Source: Solea solea
Taxonomy: Eukaryota; Chordata; Actinopteri; Pleuronectiformes; Soleidae
Length of the DNA stretch: 64,000 nucleotides
NCBI RefSeq assembly: GCF_958295425.1
Contig: NC_081139.1
Coordinates: 13,294,377 to 13,358,376 of the forward strand
Reading direction: 5' to 3'
Shown: piece after piece, positions 24,409 to 37,049 of the stretch
How positions within the stretch are numbered: position 1 is the first letter of the stretch
Layout of the letters: every line of letters starts with the position of its first letter
Made by a program: the position numbers and the translations under genes
The notes under the pieces: model-generated
Seen by the model: only the letters and a program-made list of their open reading frames with translations
Database searches by the model: none
Told to the model about the DNA's origin: nothing

Positions 24409-26145
24409 CTGTAATAATGTTCGGCAGGTTCATGAAATGGAATACACTTTAGTCTTCTCTCAGTTCTGCATCTTAAAGGAATAGTTTGAAGTGTCATTGT
24501 ATGAGCGCTGACTGATCGGTGTGCTCTAAGATACCTCTTACGGACAGGGACGCAAGGAAAAACTGATTTTAGGTACTTGACAAAAGACTAATAAAATCTT
24601 GTCCCACTGCCAAAACAGAACACTCATTCTCCCACACCAAAGTCCATTGAGAAAATGTCTGTTTTCAGCCTGCCAGGGATATGGGATAGAGAGATAAAGT
24701 TGTTTTGATTACACATTTGAAATTAATGAAAAAAAGGCAGCAGTGGATCAACTTCTCCTGCGTGGGGTGATGCAAAATTGCAGACATTCTCTATGGACTC
24801 TAGTGTGGGGAATAAAGTGTTTACAAACATAAGGCTGTCTAACATATGTGAACATATTCTTGTGATATCATAGATTTATAAGATCAACCTTTTGTTAAGT
24901 GGCTAAAATTTGTTTTGCCTCATGTTGCTGCGAGCTGTCAACGTTTTCAGTGAGTTTCTTAAACTGGCTCTCGGCACAGAGGGTGCACTTATTTCATACA
25001 GGCAAAAACTGTTTTGGTTTTAAGGTACAATATAAGTAGTTGTAGTAGTAGTAGTACGTGTTAAAGCCAGAGTGCACCCATAATACACACACTCAGCACT
25101 TGTGGCTTGTTTTTCAATCTTGTGTAACTGCATTTCACTTGTTCACACGGAAACACCCATTCTGGTGAAATGTGTCAGTGCATGTGAACGTCAGTCTCTT
25201 CTGACCTTCCTCAAGACCATGTGAGCAGCAGCAGGGCATATTGTACATACTGCCCCTAAACGCATCACACTGAGACCTGTAATAATGTTCGGCAGGTTCA
25301 TGAAATGGAATACACTTTAGTCTTCTCTCAGTTCTGCATCTTAAAGGAATAGTTTGAAGTGTCATTGTATGAGCGCTGACTGATCGGTGTGCTCTAAGAT
25401 ACCTCTTACGGACAGGGACGCAAGGAAAAACTGATTTTAGGTACTTGACAAAAGACTAATAAAATCTTGTCCCACTGCCAAAACAGAACACTCATTCTCC
25501 CACACCAAAGTCCATTGAGAAAATGTCTGTTTTCAGCCTGCCAGGGATATGGGATAGAGAGATAAAGTTGTTTTGATTACACATTTGAAATTAATGAAAA
25601 AAAGGCAGCAGTGGATCAACTTCTCCTGCGTGGGGTGATGCAAAATTGCAGACATTCTCTATGGACTCTAGTGTGGGGAATAAAGTGTTTACAAACATAA
25701 GGCTGTCTAACATATGTGAACATATTCTTGTGATATCATAGATTTATAAGATCAACCTTTTGTTAAGTGGCTAAAATTTGTTTTGCCTCATGTTGCTGCG
25801 AGCTGTCAACGTTTTCAGTGAGTTTCTTAAACTGGCTCTCGGCACAGAGGGTGCACTTATTTCATACAGGCAAAAACTGTTTTGGTTTTAAGGTACAATA
25901 TAAGTAGTTGTAGTAGTAGTAGTACGTGTTAAAGCCAGAGTGCACCCATAATACACACACTCAGCACTTGTGGCTTGTTTTTCAATCTTGTGTAACTGCA
26001 TTTCACTTGTTCACACGGAAACACCCATTCTGGTGAAATGTGTCAGTGCATGTGAACGTCAGTCTCTTCTGACCTTCCTCAAGACCATGTGAGCAGCAGC
26101 AGGGCATATTGTACATACTGCCCCTAAACGCATCACACTGAGACC
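24409..26145. repeat. Perfect tandem duplication, two copies of 868 bp
   Basis: Copy 1 is 24409-25276 and copy 2 is 25277-26145 (25277-26144 plus matching boundary base). Every landmark I compared is offset by exactly 868: GTAATAATG at 24411 and 25279, CAGACATTCT at 24781 and 25649, AGACC at 25273 and 26141. Read side by side, I found no substitution or indel. The unit includes a copy of the foldback repeat (starting TTAAAGGAATAGTTT) and about 300 bp of apparently single-copy sequence. No gene is included. It is either a very recent duplication or an assembly artefact. Confidence 0.95.
24475..25010 (+). repeat. Foldback-type non-autonomous element, copy in unit 1 of the duplication
   Basis: Starts TTAAAGGAATAGTTTGAAGT. 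Internally AGTCCATTGAGAAAATGTCT (24641) is the near reverse complement of CAGACATTCTCTATGGACT (24781-24799), about 120 bp away, so the middle can form a hairpin. The second copy lies 868 bp downstream (25343-25878). Class is inferred from structure; no transposase is present. Confidence 0.5.
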
Positions 26146-26379
26146 GATAAATAATAAAAATGTCTTCTGCTTTTTCATTTTAATGTTAACAAAGTGTCAC
26201 AAGTCATTCCATACACTGTTGTACTAAATGCTTATTTGTTCTTTTGAGGTCGTTGTATCATTCAATAAACCTTAAAATAAACAAAGAACAACTTTGACAG
26301 CTCAATTGTTTTGTTTTGTTTTTTTCCTTGATACATGTGCTCCAAAACGTTCACTTCTGCGCTCCTAGAAATGTGAACA

Positions 26380-27408
26380 TTATGGTGGCTCATGGTCCAG
26401 TGACTCACGGCCATGCAGGTTCGGGTCCGCCTCCATCGGTTTGCGGTACAAATCCGCACCTTTCATGCAGCCCCGAGGAAGCTGGACCCGCGCACCGAGG
26501 TCATGGAGCTTCTTAAGAAATTCATCATTTCCAACTATATAAATGAGCGGATTTAGCGCGCTGTTCAGACACGCCAGGCATCTGCCAACCTGGTGCGCAA
26601 TGTATATGTCACGGAACGTGGCGTGGCAGAATCCAGCCTGTTTCAAAATTCTGGTTTTTAAATTAACATTTCGTAGCACGTGGTAGGGGATGAAGCAGAC
26701 GGAAAAGAGTATGATCAGAATCACGACGAGCCTCAAACACCGCTGCTTCAGCACAGGGTTCACGGTGGCTTTCTTGCTCAGAACCACAACGACATGACCA
26801 TAACAGACCAGAATGATGAGCAGCGGGATGACGAACCCTGTGACGGTCCAGCCGATGCTGTACGGCATGTAGCTCCTGATCAGGTCATTCGAGGTAGTAT
26901 CGTAACACGCGTGGGGTGACGTGAGGTTATTCTTCTCAAAAAACATGTCTGGGAGGATCTGGATGATTACCAGAACCCAGACCAAGACGCTTATGGCCAA
27001 GGAGTGTCGGCTGGTGATTTTTCCCATCACTCTCATTGGATGCACGATTCCCAGGTACCTGTAAATGCTAATACAGGTGAGGAAGCCAATGCTGCCGTAA
27101 AGGTTGAGGTTGAAGCAGAAGCGCGTCACCTTGCAGAACGTGGGACCGAAACGCCACTGGCTGTTGTTCGCGTAATAGTGCACGAGGAATGGCAGCGTGA
27201 AGAGATAGAGCAGGTCCGCCATCCCCAGGTTCCACATGAAAATGTTAATGTTCGCGATGTTGTTCCAGCTGTTGCACACGCTCTTCAGCCCCCAGATGTT
27301 GGACACTGTCCCGACAACGAACACAGTGACGAAGACGGGCGGCAGAAAACTGTGCGTAAAGTTCAGGTTTATGGCCCCGCAGGCTCCGTGCGTAATGTTT
27401 CCAGACAT
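26380..27408 (-). CDS. P2Y purinoceptor 1-like G protein-coupled receptor, intronless
   Basis: Class A seven-transmembrane receptor of 342 aa, single exon, start MSGNITHGAC with two N-glycosylation sites (NIT, NFT). TM2 has LGMAD (Asp65). The disulfide cysteines are Cys92 (FGPTFC) and Cys168 (ACYDTTS). The TM3 end is YRY (116-118), where class A normally has DRY and P2Y1 has HRY. TM6 has FIPYHVLR with H243 and R246, and TM7 has HQVGR (Q273, R276) then NPLIY. The HxxR/K and QxxR pairs are the nucleotide-binding signature of the P2Y1/2/4/6/11 group. CYDTTS in the second extracellular loop and the NVNLKTRI segment favour P2Y1; RYLGIVHP resembles P2Y11. It is therefore a Gq-type nucleotide receptor by family, but its ligand and exact orthology are open. 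Confidence 0.9.
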   Translation of the reverse strand: MSGNITHGACGAINLNFTHSFLPPVFVTVFVVGTVSNIWGLKSVCNSWNNIANINIFMWNLGMADLLYLFTLPFLVHYYANNSQWRFGPTFCKVTRFCFNLNLYGSIGFLTCISIYRYLGIVHPMRVMGKITSRHSLAISVLVWVLVIIQILPDMFFEKNNLTSPHACYDTTSNDLIRSYMPYSIGWTVTGFVIPLLIILVCYGHVVVVLSKKATVNPVLKQRCLRLVVILIILFSVCFIPYHVLRNVNLKTRILKQAGFCHATFRDIYIAHQVGRCLACLNSALNPLIYIVGNDEFLKKLHDLGARVQLPRGCMKGADLYRKPMEADPNLHGRESLDHEPP

Positions 27409-29754
27409 CTCCCGCAGGTCTAAATCTCTGCCATTCTAATGTAACTCAAACACGGAAAGAAAACGGCAGCCAATGGTAGACTTACCCACCAAACATCTGC
27501 AGGACGTGTGCGTCTTGCAAACAAATGAAGTGAAAATGACACCAAGAAAATGCCCGCCCACTTCTCAGGCAACACATCATTCTGTAAAATGATTTACATC
27601 TTCCTCATCTGCCTCATCTGCCTCATCAGCCTGACAGAAGACTAACTGCTGCACGCATTCAGAACAAATGATTAAAATACATCACACGCTATTTGATTTG
27701 TATTTATACCTTGTATTTAAACTCAACTGTAACTGTTGTATTTGGCCCTATATGTGAACACACACACATACACACAAATGACTTACTTAATAACATTTAA
27801 CAGTGCACCACATATAGACATACCAAGATTTTTGATCCTGTGCTCTGTTCAATCCTACTCAGGTTTGCACTAAGATCTTGAATGGCTTCCAACTGGCATG
27901 GCAGTTCTTCCATCATCCAAACAGCAAGAAAACACAGAGACATGGAACAGACACAGCTGAAAAACAAGAGGCTGCTGGTTTTAGTGGGTGGGGGAAAAAA
28001 TAAGTCACTTCTTTATGCAAAATAATTCTGTCTGTATGAAAAATAATTCCCTCTATGCAGAAAGAAACTGCAGCATTACAAATGTGGAATGTACAAATTG
28101 AAACCAAAAATACAAGTGATGCATCTCTCAGACAGCTGAAACATAAACAAACAATTCCACCGTATTACTTTTTGTGGAGAGAAGTATTTATACGGCATGG
28201 CCCTACAGTGTGTTTTTACTGCCTGCAGTTTCATTTACTTATAAGCGTTGACTGCTGTTGTATTTGCTCTAATGCAATTGTATAATCTGTGGAAAGAATA
28301 TCAATTCCATTTTATTTTGTCAGCACTACAAGTTATAGACAAATAAACTGGTGGCTTTACTGTAGTGTGTGGTGTTAGTTCAACTCCAACCTTAACTCAG
28401 GTGAAGTCGACAAGGACAGTTTCTTGCACTACACAAGTTCTGTATATCGATGCACATGATCAAAATAGTAATAATACTAATAAAAAACACTTTGCGGGAC
28501 TTTAGGGGCTATAATGTACTAATATATTGTCACCTTTTTAAGTTATTGCAAACCATCATTCATCTGCTGATCGGGAAATGTGATGATTTTCAGTCCAATT
28601 TTTAATCTCTACCAAGCTGGGTCGAGCGAGTAAGACCTGTGGTTATCAGGGTAGCCACATATATGTAACTGTGGGTTTTTAAAGTTTCGAAAGGTGGTTC
28701 ACTTCCCATCTGCAAATCACCAGGGTAACTTACACTAAATATCTCACACAAAATATCACATTGGATGTAAACACTCACAACTCTCTCCACCTTGCCACTC
28801 TTTGCCGTTTCCTCCTTCTCTGTGGGTTATGCATTCGGCCTAAATAAACAGTACAGTTTCAGTGATTATACACTTTACATTTCAAAATGACGTATGTTTG
28901 GCCAATAAAACGGTTATGCACTGGACCTTTAAAACAGAGCTTCTAGCAAACAGACTAAATAAATACATCACAGCTATTATATTATTATATAGTGCAGCTC
29001 AGAACAACGTGAGGAGGAATAAAAACTAAAAAAAAAAAGGCTCTGATGTTTTTTTTATTAGAAAAGAGTTGCACATATCGATCAGTATCAGGATTATAAA
29101 TGAACATTTCGGTCAAGCTGAGCTCATCACACATTCACTACCTCTGTCTGACTTGACTTTGTCAGCTGTAGCACGTGTTTATAATGGTTTGTTTATCATC
29201 AGACAAAAAGACAAAGATACTTGAATAAAAATATTAAGCTTATTTGACTTAACAAAAATAAGATTGTTCCTACTGCCCTTTCTTTCCCAGTAATGTGATC
29301 AATCATTGTTTGCATTTCACTTTGTTACATGTTACTCTTACTGAAGGGGTCATTAATGTATTGATTGTTTTTTTTTCCATTGTGTTGTAGTTGCAGTATT
29401 AACTTAATACAATTAATAAGTGTAATCAGAGCATGAGTTTACCGCTCCTTTAAATCACTCTGGATTATATGGAGTTTGTATTTTTAAATAAAACCTGGAT
29501 TAAATCATGTTGATAATCAAGGTTTTGAAGTGCATCTTAAACAATCTCCACCAGCACCAGGCTGAGTAAAAGCAGGTCAAGATATTTATGACACTCACTG
29601 TTTACCCACAGTCTGTGATTGGTACCAACAGTTTTTTTTAATCTATATAGCCATCAATAAATAAAAGTGGAGGGGAAAAAAATGCAGCATCTGTAGCCCT
29701 AAACATGACCAATTATTATAACTCAAACCAAAGTTTGCTGGTGTTTTGTGGTCA

Positions 29755-29950
29755 GAGCTTTGATGAGAGAACAGAGGACACTCTAAATTGACCATAGGTG
29801 GGAGAGTGGATTGTTTGTCTCTATGTGTGGCCCTGTGATGGACTGGCAAACTATCCAGTGTGTACCCTGCCATTTGCTCTACGTCAGCTGGGATTGACAT
29901 TAGTGCCCCCCGCGACCCTCATGTGGAGGATAAAGCGGTAGATGAGCAAG
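29755..29950 (+). repeat. L2-like LINE 3' tail
   Basis: CTCTAAATTGACCATAGGTG, GGCCCTGTGATGGACTGGCA, CAGTGTGTACCCTGCC, CCCCGCGACCCTCATGTGGA and GGATAAAGCGGTAGATGAG give the forward-strand version of the tail seen at 20226-20462. Confidence 0.7.
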
Positions 29951-31269
29951 TGAGTGAATCTCAATGTGAAGAGGGCTTTAACAAATGACATAAAGCAGCA
30001 ATTATGGACTTACCCAGCCAGCATGGCAATGTGGGTTATATTTGGGTTGACAATATGGGTCCCAAGCGGGTTTGTCCATGGTTTCCTTGGTGGCCCCACT
30101 TGTGTTGAATACAACTGCTATGGGGCCCACATGGACATGAGGTTTAAAACACATCGAATGCCCTCAAAGTGATGTTAAAACCCACTACTGTGGTTGCAAC
30201 GTTCGGTCTCGACCATGGTCTCAAACTGGGGTGGAGTTGTCACTGATGCTCACACTTTGTCACATGCAGCCACACTGACCTCTTCACCTCCAGGGTAAGA
30301 ATTTCACCTCAAATACATGTGAAATGCATCACTATTGTGACATAGTCAGAAAACAAATGGAATCTGAGAGAAAATATTTCGCCTTATGAAACACAATTCA
30401 AGAATGCAGTTCAGATGTGTGGGAGGAACCGGGTTATTTTGTAAGTAAATGCACAGTGTGTACTTTTGTCTAGATGTTTCTCAATCAAAACAATCGGGAA
30501 GCAGTGTGAGATCAAGGGAACTGTTGTCGTGTTTGGTTTCTATGTGCATTTGCACTTTATGGGGAGAGCTTTAGCGGCAGAATTCACACCAGATGGCCGT
30601 CCATCAGTGACAAATACACACAATTAAACACAAAAAAACTAAAGACAACACACTGGCTTACTGGTAGTAGCAACCATTTCCTTTCGTCACTCTGATGTTT
30701 CAAACGGGTTTGACCCAGAAGTTGAAGCAGAAACAATAATTATTCTTTCATTTAAACAGAACCAAAGTGAATCTGTCTGTTACTTTGAACAGAAACATGT
30801 ATTTCTATGCATTTAAAGGAGTGTTGGAATAGTTTATTAATTATTTTTGCATATTATATCTGTATGACCCAGTTGACTAATTTTCTGTTAATTTTAATCA
30901 CAAAAACTCCAATGAATGCAATGTCACTGAGACACTAAAGCTTTTGATCTTCCACCTGTGCAGGCAGGAAGGGGATTCCTTCTTTAAATATAAATCTGGT
31001 TTTGTGGAAAGAGCTGAAATAGTGAATATAGAAATATAATGAATTTGGAAAATGGAAATAATTGTGGATATTGATCGCAGTTTGATCTTTCAACCCTGAG
31101 TGCATATTAAGATTGACGTCAACTATTGTGCAATTGTAAACTTTCACTTCCTGATTGTAGAATTTCTATTGTTTTGAAACACTGCCTCAACTTCCTTCTT
31201 GCCCAGATTATTACGTCTGTGTGCTTAGAACATCTTCATTCTCTAGTGATTTTCACAGACGGGACCCGC

Positions 31270-31296
31270 CTGTCTGTCTGTCTGTCTGTCTGTCTC
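31270..31296. repeat. (TCTG)n microsatellite in ccn5 3' UTR
   Basis: About six TCTG units lying only 16 bp beyond the ccn5 stop codon, so the mature mRNA would carry a CAGA run at the start of its 3' UTR. Confidence 0.9.
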
Positions 31297-31311
31297 ATAG
31301 CTGGATGCACC

Positions 31312-34300
31312 TCACATCCAGGGAAAGACACCGCGGACAGCTGTGGCCGGGGAATGGTGGCAGTTGACGATGCTGCAGGAGCAGGACTCGATCAGCATCA
31401 CCTGATGCTGGGTCAGTCTGCCTTGGGGGCAGCGGAAGACCATCCACACTGTCCTTGTGTGGGAGGGGCTGCAGCAGCCTCGCTCTGGACAGGTGAGAGC
31501 ACAGAACCTGAGGCGGTAGGCTCTGGTGCTCCAGCAGCCCTGGTGTTCAAGATGGATGGACACAGGAGAGGTGTAGCTGCCCTTGCACACCCGCAACCCC
31601 TGAAATGCACAGGCAACAACACTATAGCGGTTATGCAATTACTGCTGATGGCAGAATTGCTAAGACACTGTATACAAATATAAAATCGGATTGTTGACAT
31701 TGTTGATTTTTCACATGGCAAGCCAATTTGAATACTCTCCTGAGTTCAGAATGTCCTGAACATGGTGTACAGTAAGTGTCGTTATTACAAGTCTGGGTAG
31801 AACACTACAGAACACACAGGTGGTAATGAGCTACGCACTGCGTGTAGGAGATGATGGCATGAAGTAGTTTTAGTAGTAGTTTGAGTATTTTCAATACTTT
31901 TAGGCTGAAGAGGCTTCAAACAAAGACTGAACGAGGCTTCAAATAAGGAGAAATAAACAGACCAGGTTAATATTGGCATCTAAGAGTAGGCCTGATTTGT
32001 TTTGGTCTGACATGTGTGCTCATATTTAAAATAACCCTTTAGGAAGAATTTCCAGTAATTTTATTTTTATTTAGAGTTTTATTTTAGACAGTAGTTCATG
32101 CAGTTATTGACATAATTATTCATTTTCCCATGTCGATTATTGGAGGGCATGTTTTTCGTAAAGCCAAAATGGAGCACAATAAATTTGAACAATAAAGTGT
32201 ACACACATTGAACCAGAGTTATATGCACTGACCGGTTCCAGCCTGTGGATCCCTGGAAGCAGCACTTGGCATGGCCTGACCTGGCACAGTCTGGTCTCAG
32301 CCTGCAGGAGACAGGCATGGTTCCTGGTTGTGGCGCGAGTGGAGACACCTGGGCCGCAGCTGCGAGAGCAGGGGCTCCAGTCTGAGGTCCACTCAATGCA
32401 GTTGGAGACCGGGCCAAACAATGGACCAGCCAGCCCTCCCCTGTGGTCCTGGCGTGCCTGCTCTGCTAGAAAAAGACACAGCAGAGAGGGAAATATTTGC
32501 TGTGTGCATTAACCTGAAAGCTGTTTGAAGTAGAGACCTTTGATGAGAGCGCATGGGTCAAAGAATTCATTACATGTGCAGCCAGAAAAACTGCTTCTCA
32601 TATGATGTTAGTGTTCTAAGAATAGTGTCCGCAGATGTCTCTCACAGATGTGTGATCTTCCATGACACTGAAATCTGTTTACTTCCCCAACCCATTCTGG
32701 CAGCTGGCTGTGGCTCTACACTGACCTCAGACCTGAAAAACTACACAAATGTGTCTGTGCTTTTGTTCAAATCATAGCACTGTTGAGATGGAAAGGCTTC
32801 TGCTGTCTTCAGAGTGTTTTACATCTACGTTCTCTTTGTTGCAGGTAATATTCTAAATGAACTAACCACAGACTAATATGGTGATTTTGATATCGGAGTC
32901 TTTATTTGGTCTTTTGTCTTTTAGTGAAATCATTTGTGACATTTAAAAGTGAGACTGTAACAAACAGAGGACTCCTCTGCTGAAGGGTGGCCTTCAGATA
33001 CCAAAAAGGACGCCATTGTTCTTCCTTTGCAAAGTGTAAATGCCCTTGTCTAAAGTAAATATAAACGGGTTATTGTGAGGCTATGAAAACCAAACAATTT
33101 TTGATTTTTAAGCAATTCTATTAGTACTTAGTGATTAAAGTATGTTGGGACTTTTTCAGTTTACAATTTTGAGTATACCAGTTCTTTTATTTGCATACCA
33201 GCACTTATAGTACTAGTACTACAGATGCCAGTACGCTTAAGATTATCTTTCCAATTACTATGGCCCATATAGTGATTATTTTTATTAGAACAATATCTAC
33301 TGGGTGTCTTTAAAAAAAAGTTCAGAAATGTTTAGTTACAGCCACTTCCTGTCACATTTGTGTCCTGGAGGACAGCATAAAAACAGGACACTAAAGTGTG
33401 CCTGAGGTGTAAACCATTGTTGGAAATATTGAGGATAATCTAAATATACAAGTTGGCAAAATGTGAAATAGGCCCAGTGTTTAGTTAATTTACAATGTAC
33501 GAAACATTTATACAAATAACATCTTCTGGTATCTTTTTTTGTATTTAATGATTCACAGACATGCCTCATATGGATAAGGGGAGTAATGGCACTTATTATT
33601 TACCACTTTCCACACTGGTAGTGTTATAAACCCCCTTAAATGTTACACACTGTACTTCATTACCTCCTGAGGGGTTTGGGGAAATACTGTTGTCCAGCCC
33701 ATCACACTGCCACTCTTTGCAGCAGCGCCCTGGCAGTCGCACCAGCTGAGGGTTGGGGCAGTTATCCACAGGTTTGTGCAGATCATCGCTGCACAGAGGA
33801 ACACAGGTAACCCCTCCTCCCAGGCAGCGGCAGAGCTGAGCGCAGGACGGCTGAAACACGTGGCCCTCCTCCAGCCTCCTGCCGTTTATCTCACAACCCA
33901 GTTCATTTCGACCTGATCATACCAAAGAAAGGGTTATGAAAACGATTCCTACATCAAAACTCCTACATCATTGCTCAAATATGTGGGGAGTATGTGAAAC
34001 AGGATATCCAGTTGTTAGTACAGTCGGGAAATTAGTCATTTATACTAATCAGTTTACGGAAAACGAAGGTGTCAGAGACAACATTTGTGCCCATATTCCC
34101 TTAACCCATGGTTCTCAAATTGTGGTTAGTGTACCACCAGGTTACGCAAGTTTCCTCTGCTGGTACTTAGAGGAAAATCAGAAATACTGTTCTACACAAA
34201 TACAACAAAAAATTAAACTGAAACAAAAAAAATAATAATAATTAGATCTGCCTCCCGTGAAAAGTCTGTAGCTGACTCTGCTCGACCTATTTACACCACT

Positions 34301-37011
34301 GTATTTGAACGTTGGCGATAATGGTGTTACTTTGAGAGCTCAATATTTTCCCAGGTGGTACTTGGTATAAAAAAGTCCAAGAAATCATACTTCTATTTCT
34401 GTGTCTTTAAGCATCCGTCTACTACACCCAGCTTTGGTGCACAACTAGAAAATCTTGCTGGAAATTTTGCAAGACAAACATAAGATTGAATATCACAAGT
34501 TGGGCAAAATCAAGATATTTTATGAATCTGTATCAGTCAGTTCAGTCTAGCACTATCTTGACACAAAGTGAATCAGCTCAGGTTCTTATTTCTGTTCCTG
34601 ACATCATTAATCCCCGTTGTTTTCCCTCTCGTTAGTCCAACATTTAAAGCTTTTTTTAAATTTCTTCAGCAACACCACGGATATAAATTACAACCAAAGT
34701 GGGACGCGTATCACCTCACCTCTGATGACTTTGAGAACTAATGCTCCTTCAAGCCTGCAAGCTGAAGAATTTCTATTGACCGAATCAAAAACTTCTGAAA
34801 GTACCGTTTTGCGTTTGACTGACTTGTTTTTGCCAATTCTTTGCTGTAACTGTAGACAAAACAAAGATAAAGACATGACCTTGACTTGTGAAACCTATTT
34901 TATCTTCTGCCAGAAGGTCTGCTCCTCCTATGATTCAGTGCAGCCTAATGAGTGACTGAACTCTATCCAATACAGTATAATAGGCTTTTGGCACAGGGTT
35001 TAAAATAAATTTGAGCCACATAGACGGTAATATGCTCGATTCATATCATATTTTAAATAACAAACAGATTCTTTGATTTTCCCAATTTTAGTAGTTTGAA
35101 CTTTCAACAGTCTGGACATGAGATTGTGGTTTATGCAACATTTCCCTGGCATTCTAGTACATTTCTATTTGCAGTAGTTGCCTCTACTTCACTTTGACAA
35201 GTGCCGTGAGATACTGCAACTGTAACAAGACAAAGACCATAGTTGTGCATCTTTTTTTAACATCACCAAATAGAAATAGAACTGAACTGAAACCAGATGG
35301 TTTCAAAGTATAAAGGTCAGGATTTATTTTTAATTGTACACTACCTGATTTTAATTTGTAACTTGGCAACCAGTTAAAGAACACATTTCATATTTAATTT
35401 TTTTTGACTTTCAGGAAAAATTGATTCCAGTAAGTTTGACCAAAATGTATTCCATTCAAAATCAATTCACAACAGTGGTCATTGTTAATTAAATGACTAT
35501 GCAGGTTTATGAAAGGAGACCAGGATGTGTTTGACAGAGGTTACTCCTCAGCTCTTTAGCAGTAACTGGCAGAATGATTTGTATTAAAATCAGTATTTCA
35601 GATATTTTGCAGCTTGAATCCAGACTGTGTTTCAGTTTGTGTGTGTTCTGTTCGCACCGACACACTGTCCTGCTCCTCCGGGGAAGCTGGCGCTGTAGTC
35701 ACACTGAAGCCCCTGGTGTGTGTCACAGGGCAGCCGCTCAGTGCAGGCCTCGCCATCCTGCCTGGCACACACCTGGCAGCACCTGCAGCTGTCTAGCATC
35801 AGAGGAACACCAGCAGGACACTGTGGCACTCCGGACGGACACTGACATGGCCCTGTGCACAACTGGCCGCGCACCTGAAGTGAGAGGAACACAAGAACAG
35901 CTGCTGTTTATACTGTTACTCTGTCCACTGGTCCACATTTAGGCATACAATAAGTGTGGTTGTATGGGGTACTGACACATGGTCAGTACTGACTGTGTTG
36001 TGCATGAACCCTGCGCCTTGACTAGCACGAGACAGGCAGGCACACTCTTGGTGAATGCACAGCGGTCAGCAGGCACGCCTTTAAAAAAAAAAAAATCCAA
36101 CAGATTTTAGCTGCTTAAAAAAAATTCACTCCGTGGCGAGGCGAGTAGAGCCGGTGGAAACGCGCCATAAGTGGCTAAACTCGCTGTTTCCTTGCATCCT
36201 CACCAGCAGCTGTGTCAGTTAGTGAGGTGTTTAAACAGCAGTGGACATCTGATGTGTTGTACCTCAAACACTAGAAAATCACCAAAACAAAAAAAAACCT
36301 CTTCAACAAGTCTACAAAACAATTTCAGTACAGATTGAAAGAAAAATAATAGAATTGTACAACAAAAAAAATGCAGGAAAACACACCACCCAAAACAAAG
36401 TTTAAAAAAAAAAAAAAACATCACTAATTACTCAGGATGATATGATGACATAGTTAAATAGACTAAGTCTAGAATAGGACAGTAACCCGTAATAACAGCC
36501 TCAGACAGTGAGGAATGTCAGCTGTCACTCCAAAGTTAAGATAAAGATGAGAGGAGAAAAAAGGTGTATTATTCAGGGGTGGAGCAGCAATGAACTAATT
36601 CCTACTGTAAAAACAGTTCCAGTGAAACCTGCCCACACTGAAGACATTGTTCCTTCCCAGACATTGTTTTTTTTATGACAAACGTTTCCACTCACCTCAA
36701 CATGTGATCTTAACTATGTGCCGGGTCAGACGCTCCTCGGCCTCGGTGCGATACGGGTCATTTTAAAGCTGCAGTACGCAGGATGGCTAGAGGAACGGTT
36801 GAACCTTCATGCGCAGGTTGACCCCGTTCAGACCCGATTTTAAATATCTGTCTGCAGCATGAGTATAGTCCATCCTCGAGACGCTCTAGAGACGTCCTCC
36901 TTTGCTGATTTCTTCTGACCTGCAGTAGTTTCACTAATATAGTATAGTATTGTTGTGGTTGAAGAATAATTGCAATATTTTGGCTGCCCCCGGTAATCAT
37001 AATCCAGCATA

Positions 37012-37049
<38 letters not shown>

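Larger units (their letters stand above)
18098..26379. other. Gene-free, repeat-rich interval between serinc3 and the P2Y-like gene
   Basis: Over 8 kb with no exon I can support. The interval starts with the serinc3 promoter, then holds a transcript-like 3' end with AATAAA near 18395, an ATT/TAA microsatellite, a foldback repeat copy with a nested L2-like tail, further dispersed repeats near 23.1 and 23.8 kb, and the 868-bp tandem duplication. Open frames here are short, lack family motifs, and lie across repeats. Confidence 0.6.
27409..31311. other. Interval between the P2Y-like gene and ccn5
   Basis: AT-rich with no supported exon. The right part should hold ccn5 3' UTR: a minus-strand AATAAA at 30833-30838 is a candidate poly(A) signal about 480 nt past the stop. 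A forward L2-like tail lies at 29755-29950 and a further repeat-like block at about 30010-30170 (TGGGTTATATTTGGGTTGAC, GGGGCCCACATGG). Confidence 0.5.

Noticed and set aside
26380..27408. Naming the receptor p2ry1 or p2ry11 outright
   Set aside because: Features of both are present and there is no synteny support in the window, so I left the symbol empty.
26680..27423. Plus-strand open frames of 79 and 139 codons across the P2Y-like gene
   Set aside because: They are antisense shadows of a long intronless coding exon whose minus-strand product is a full seven-transmembrane receptor.
29954..30172. 72-codon frame at 29954-30172
   Set aside because: It lies at the end of an L2-like tail and over a repeat-like block with GGGCCC-rich motifs; no protein resemblance.
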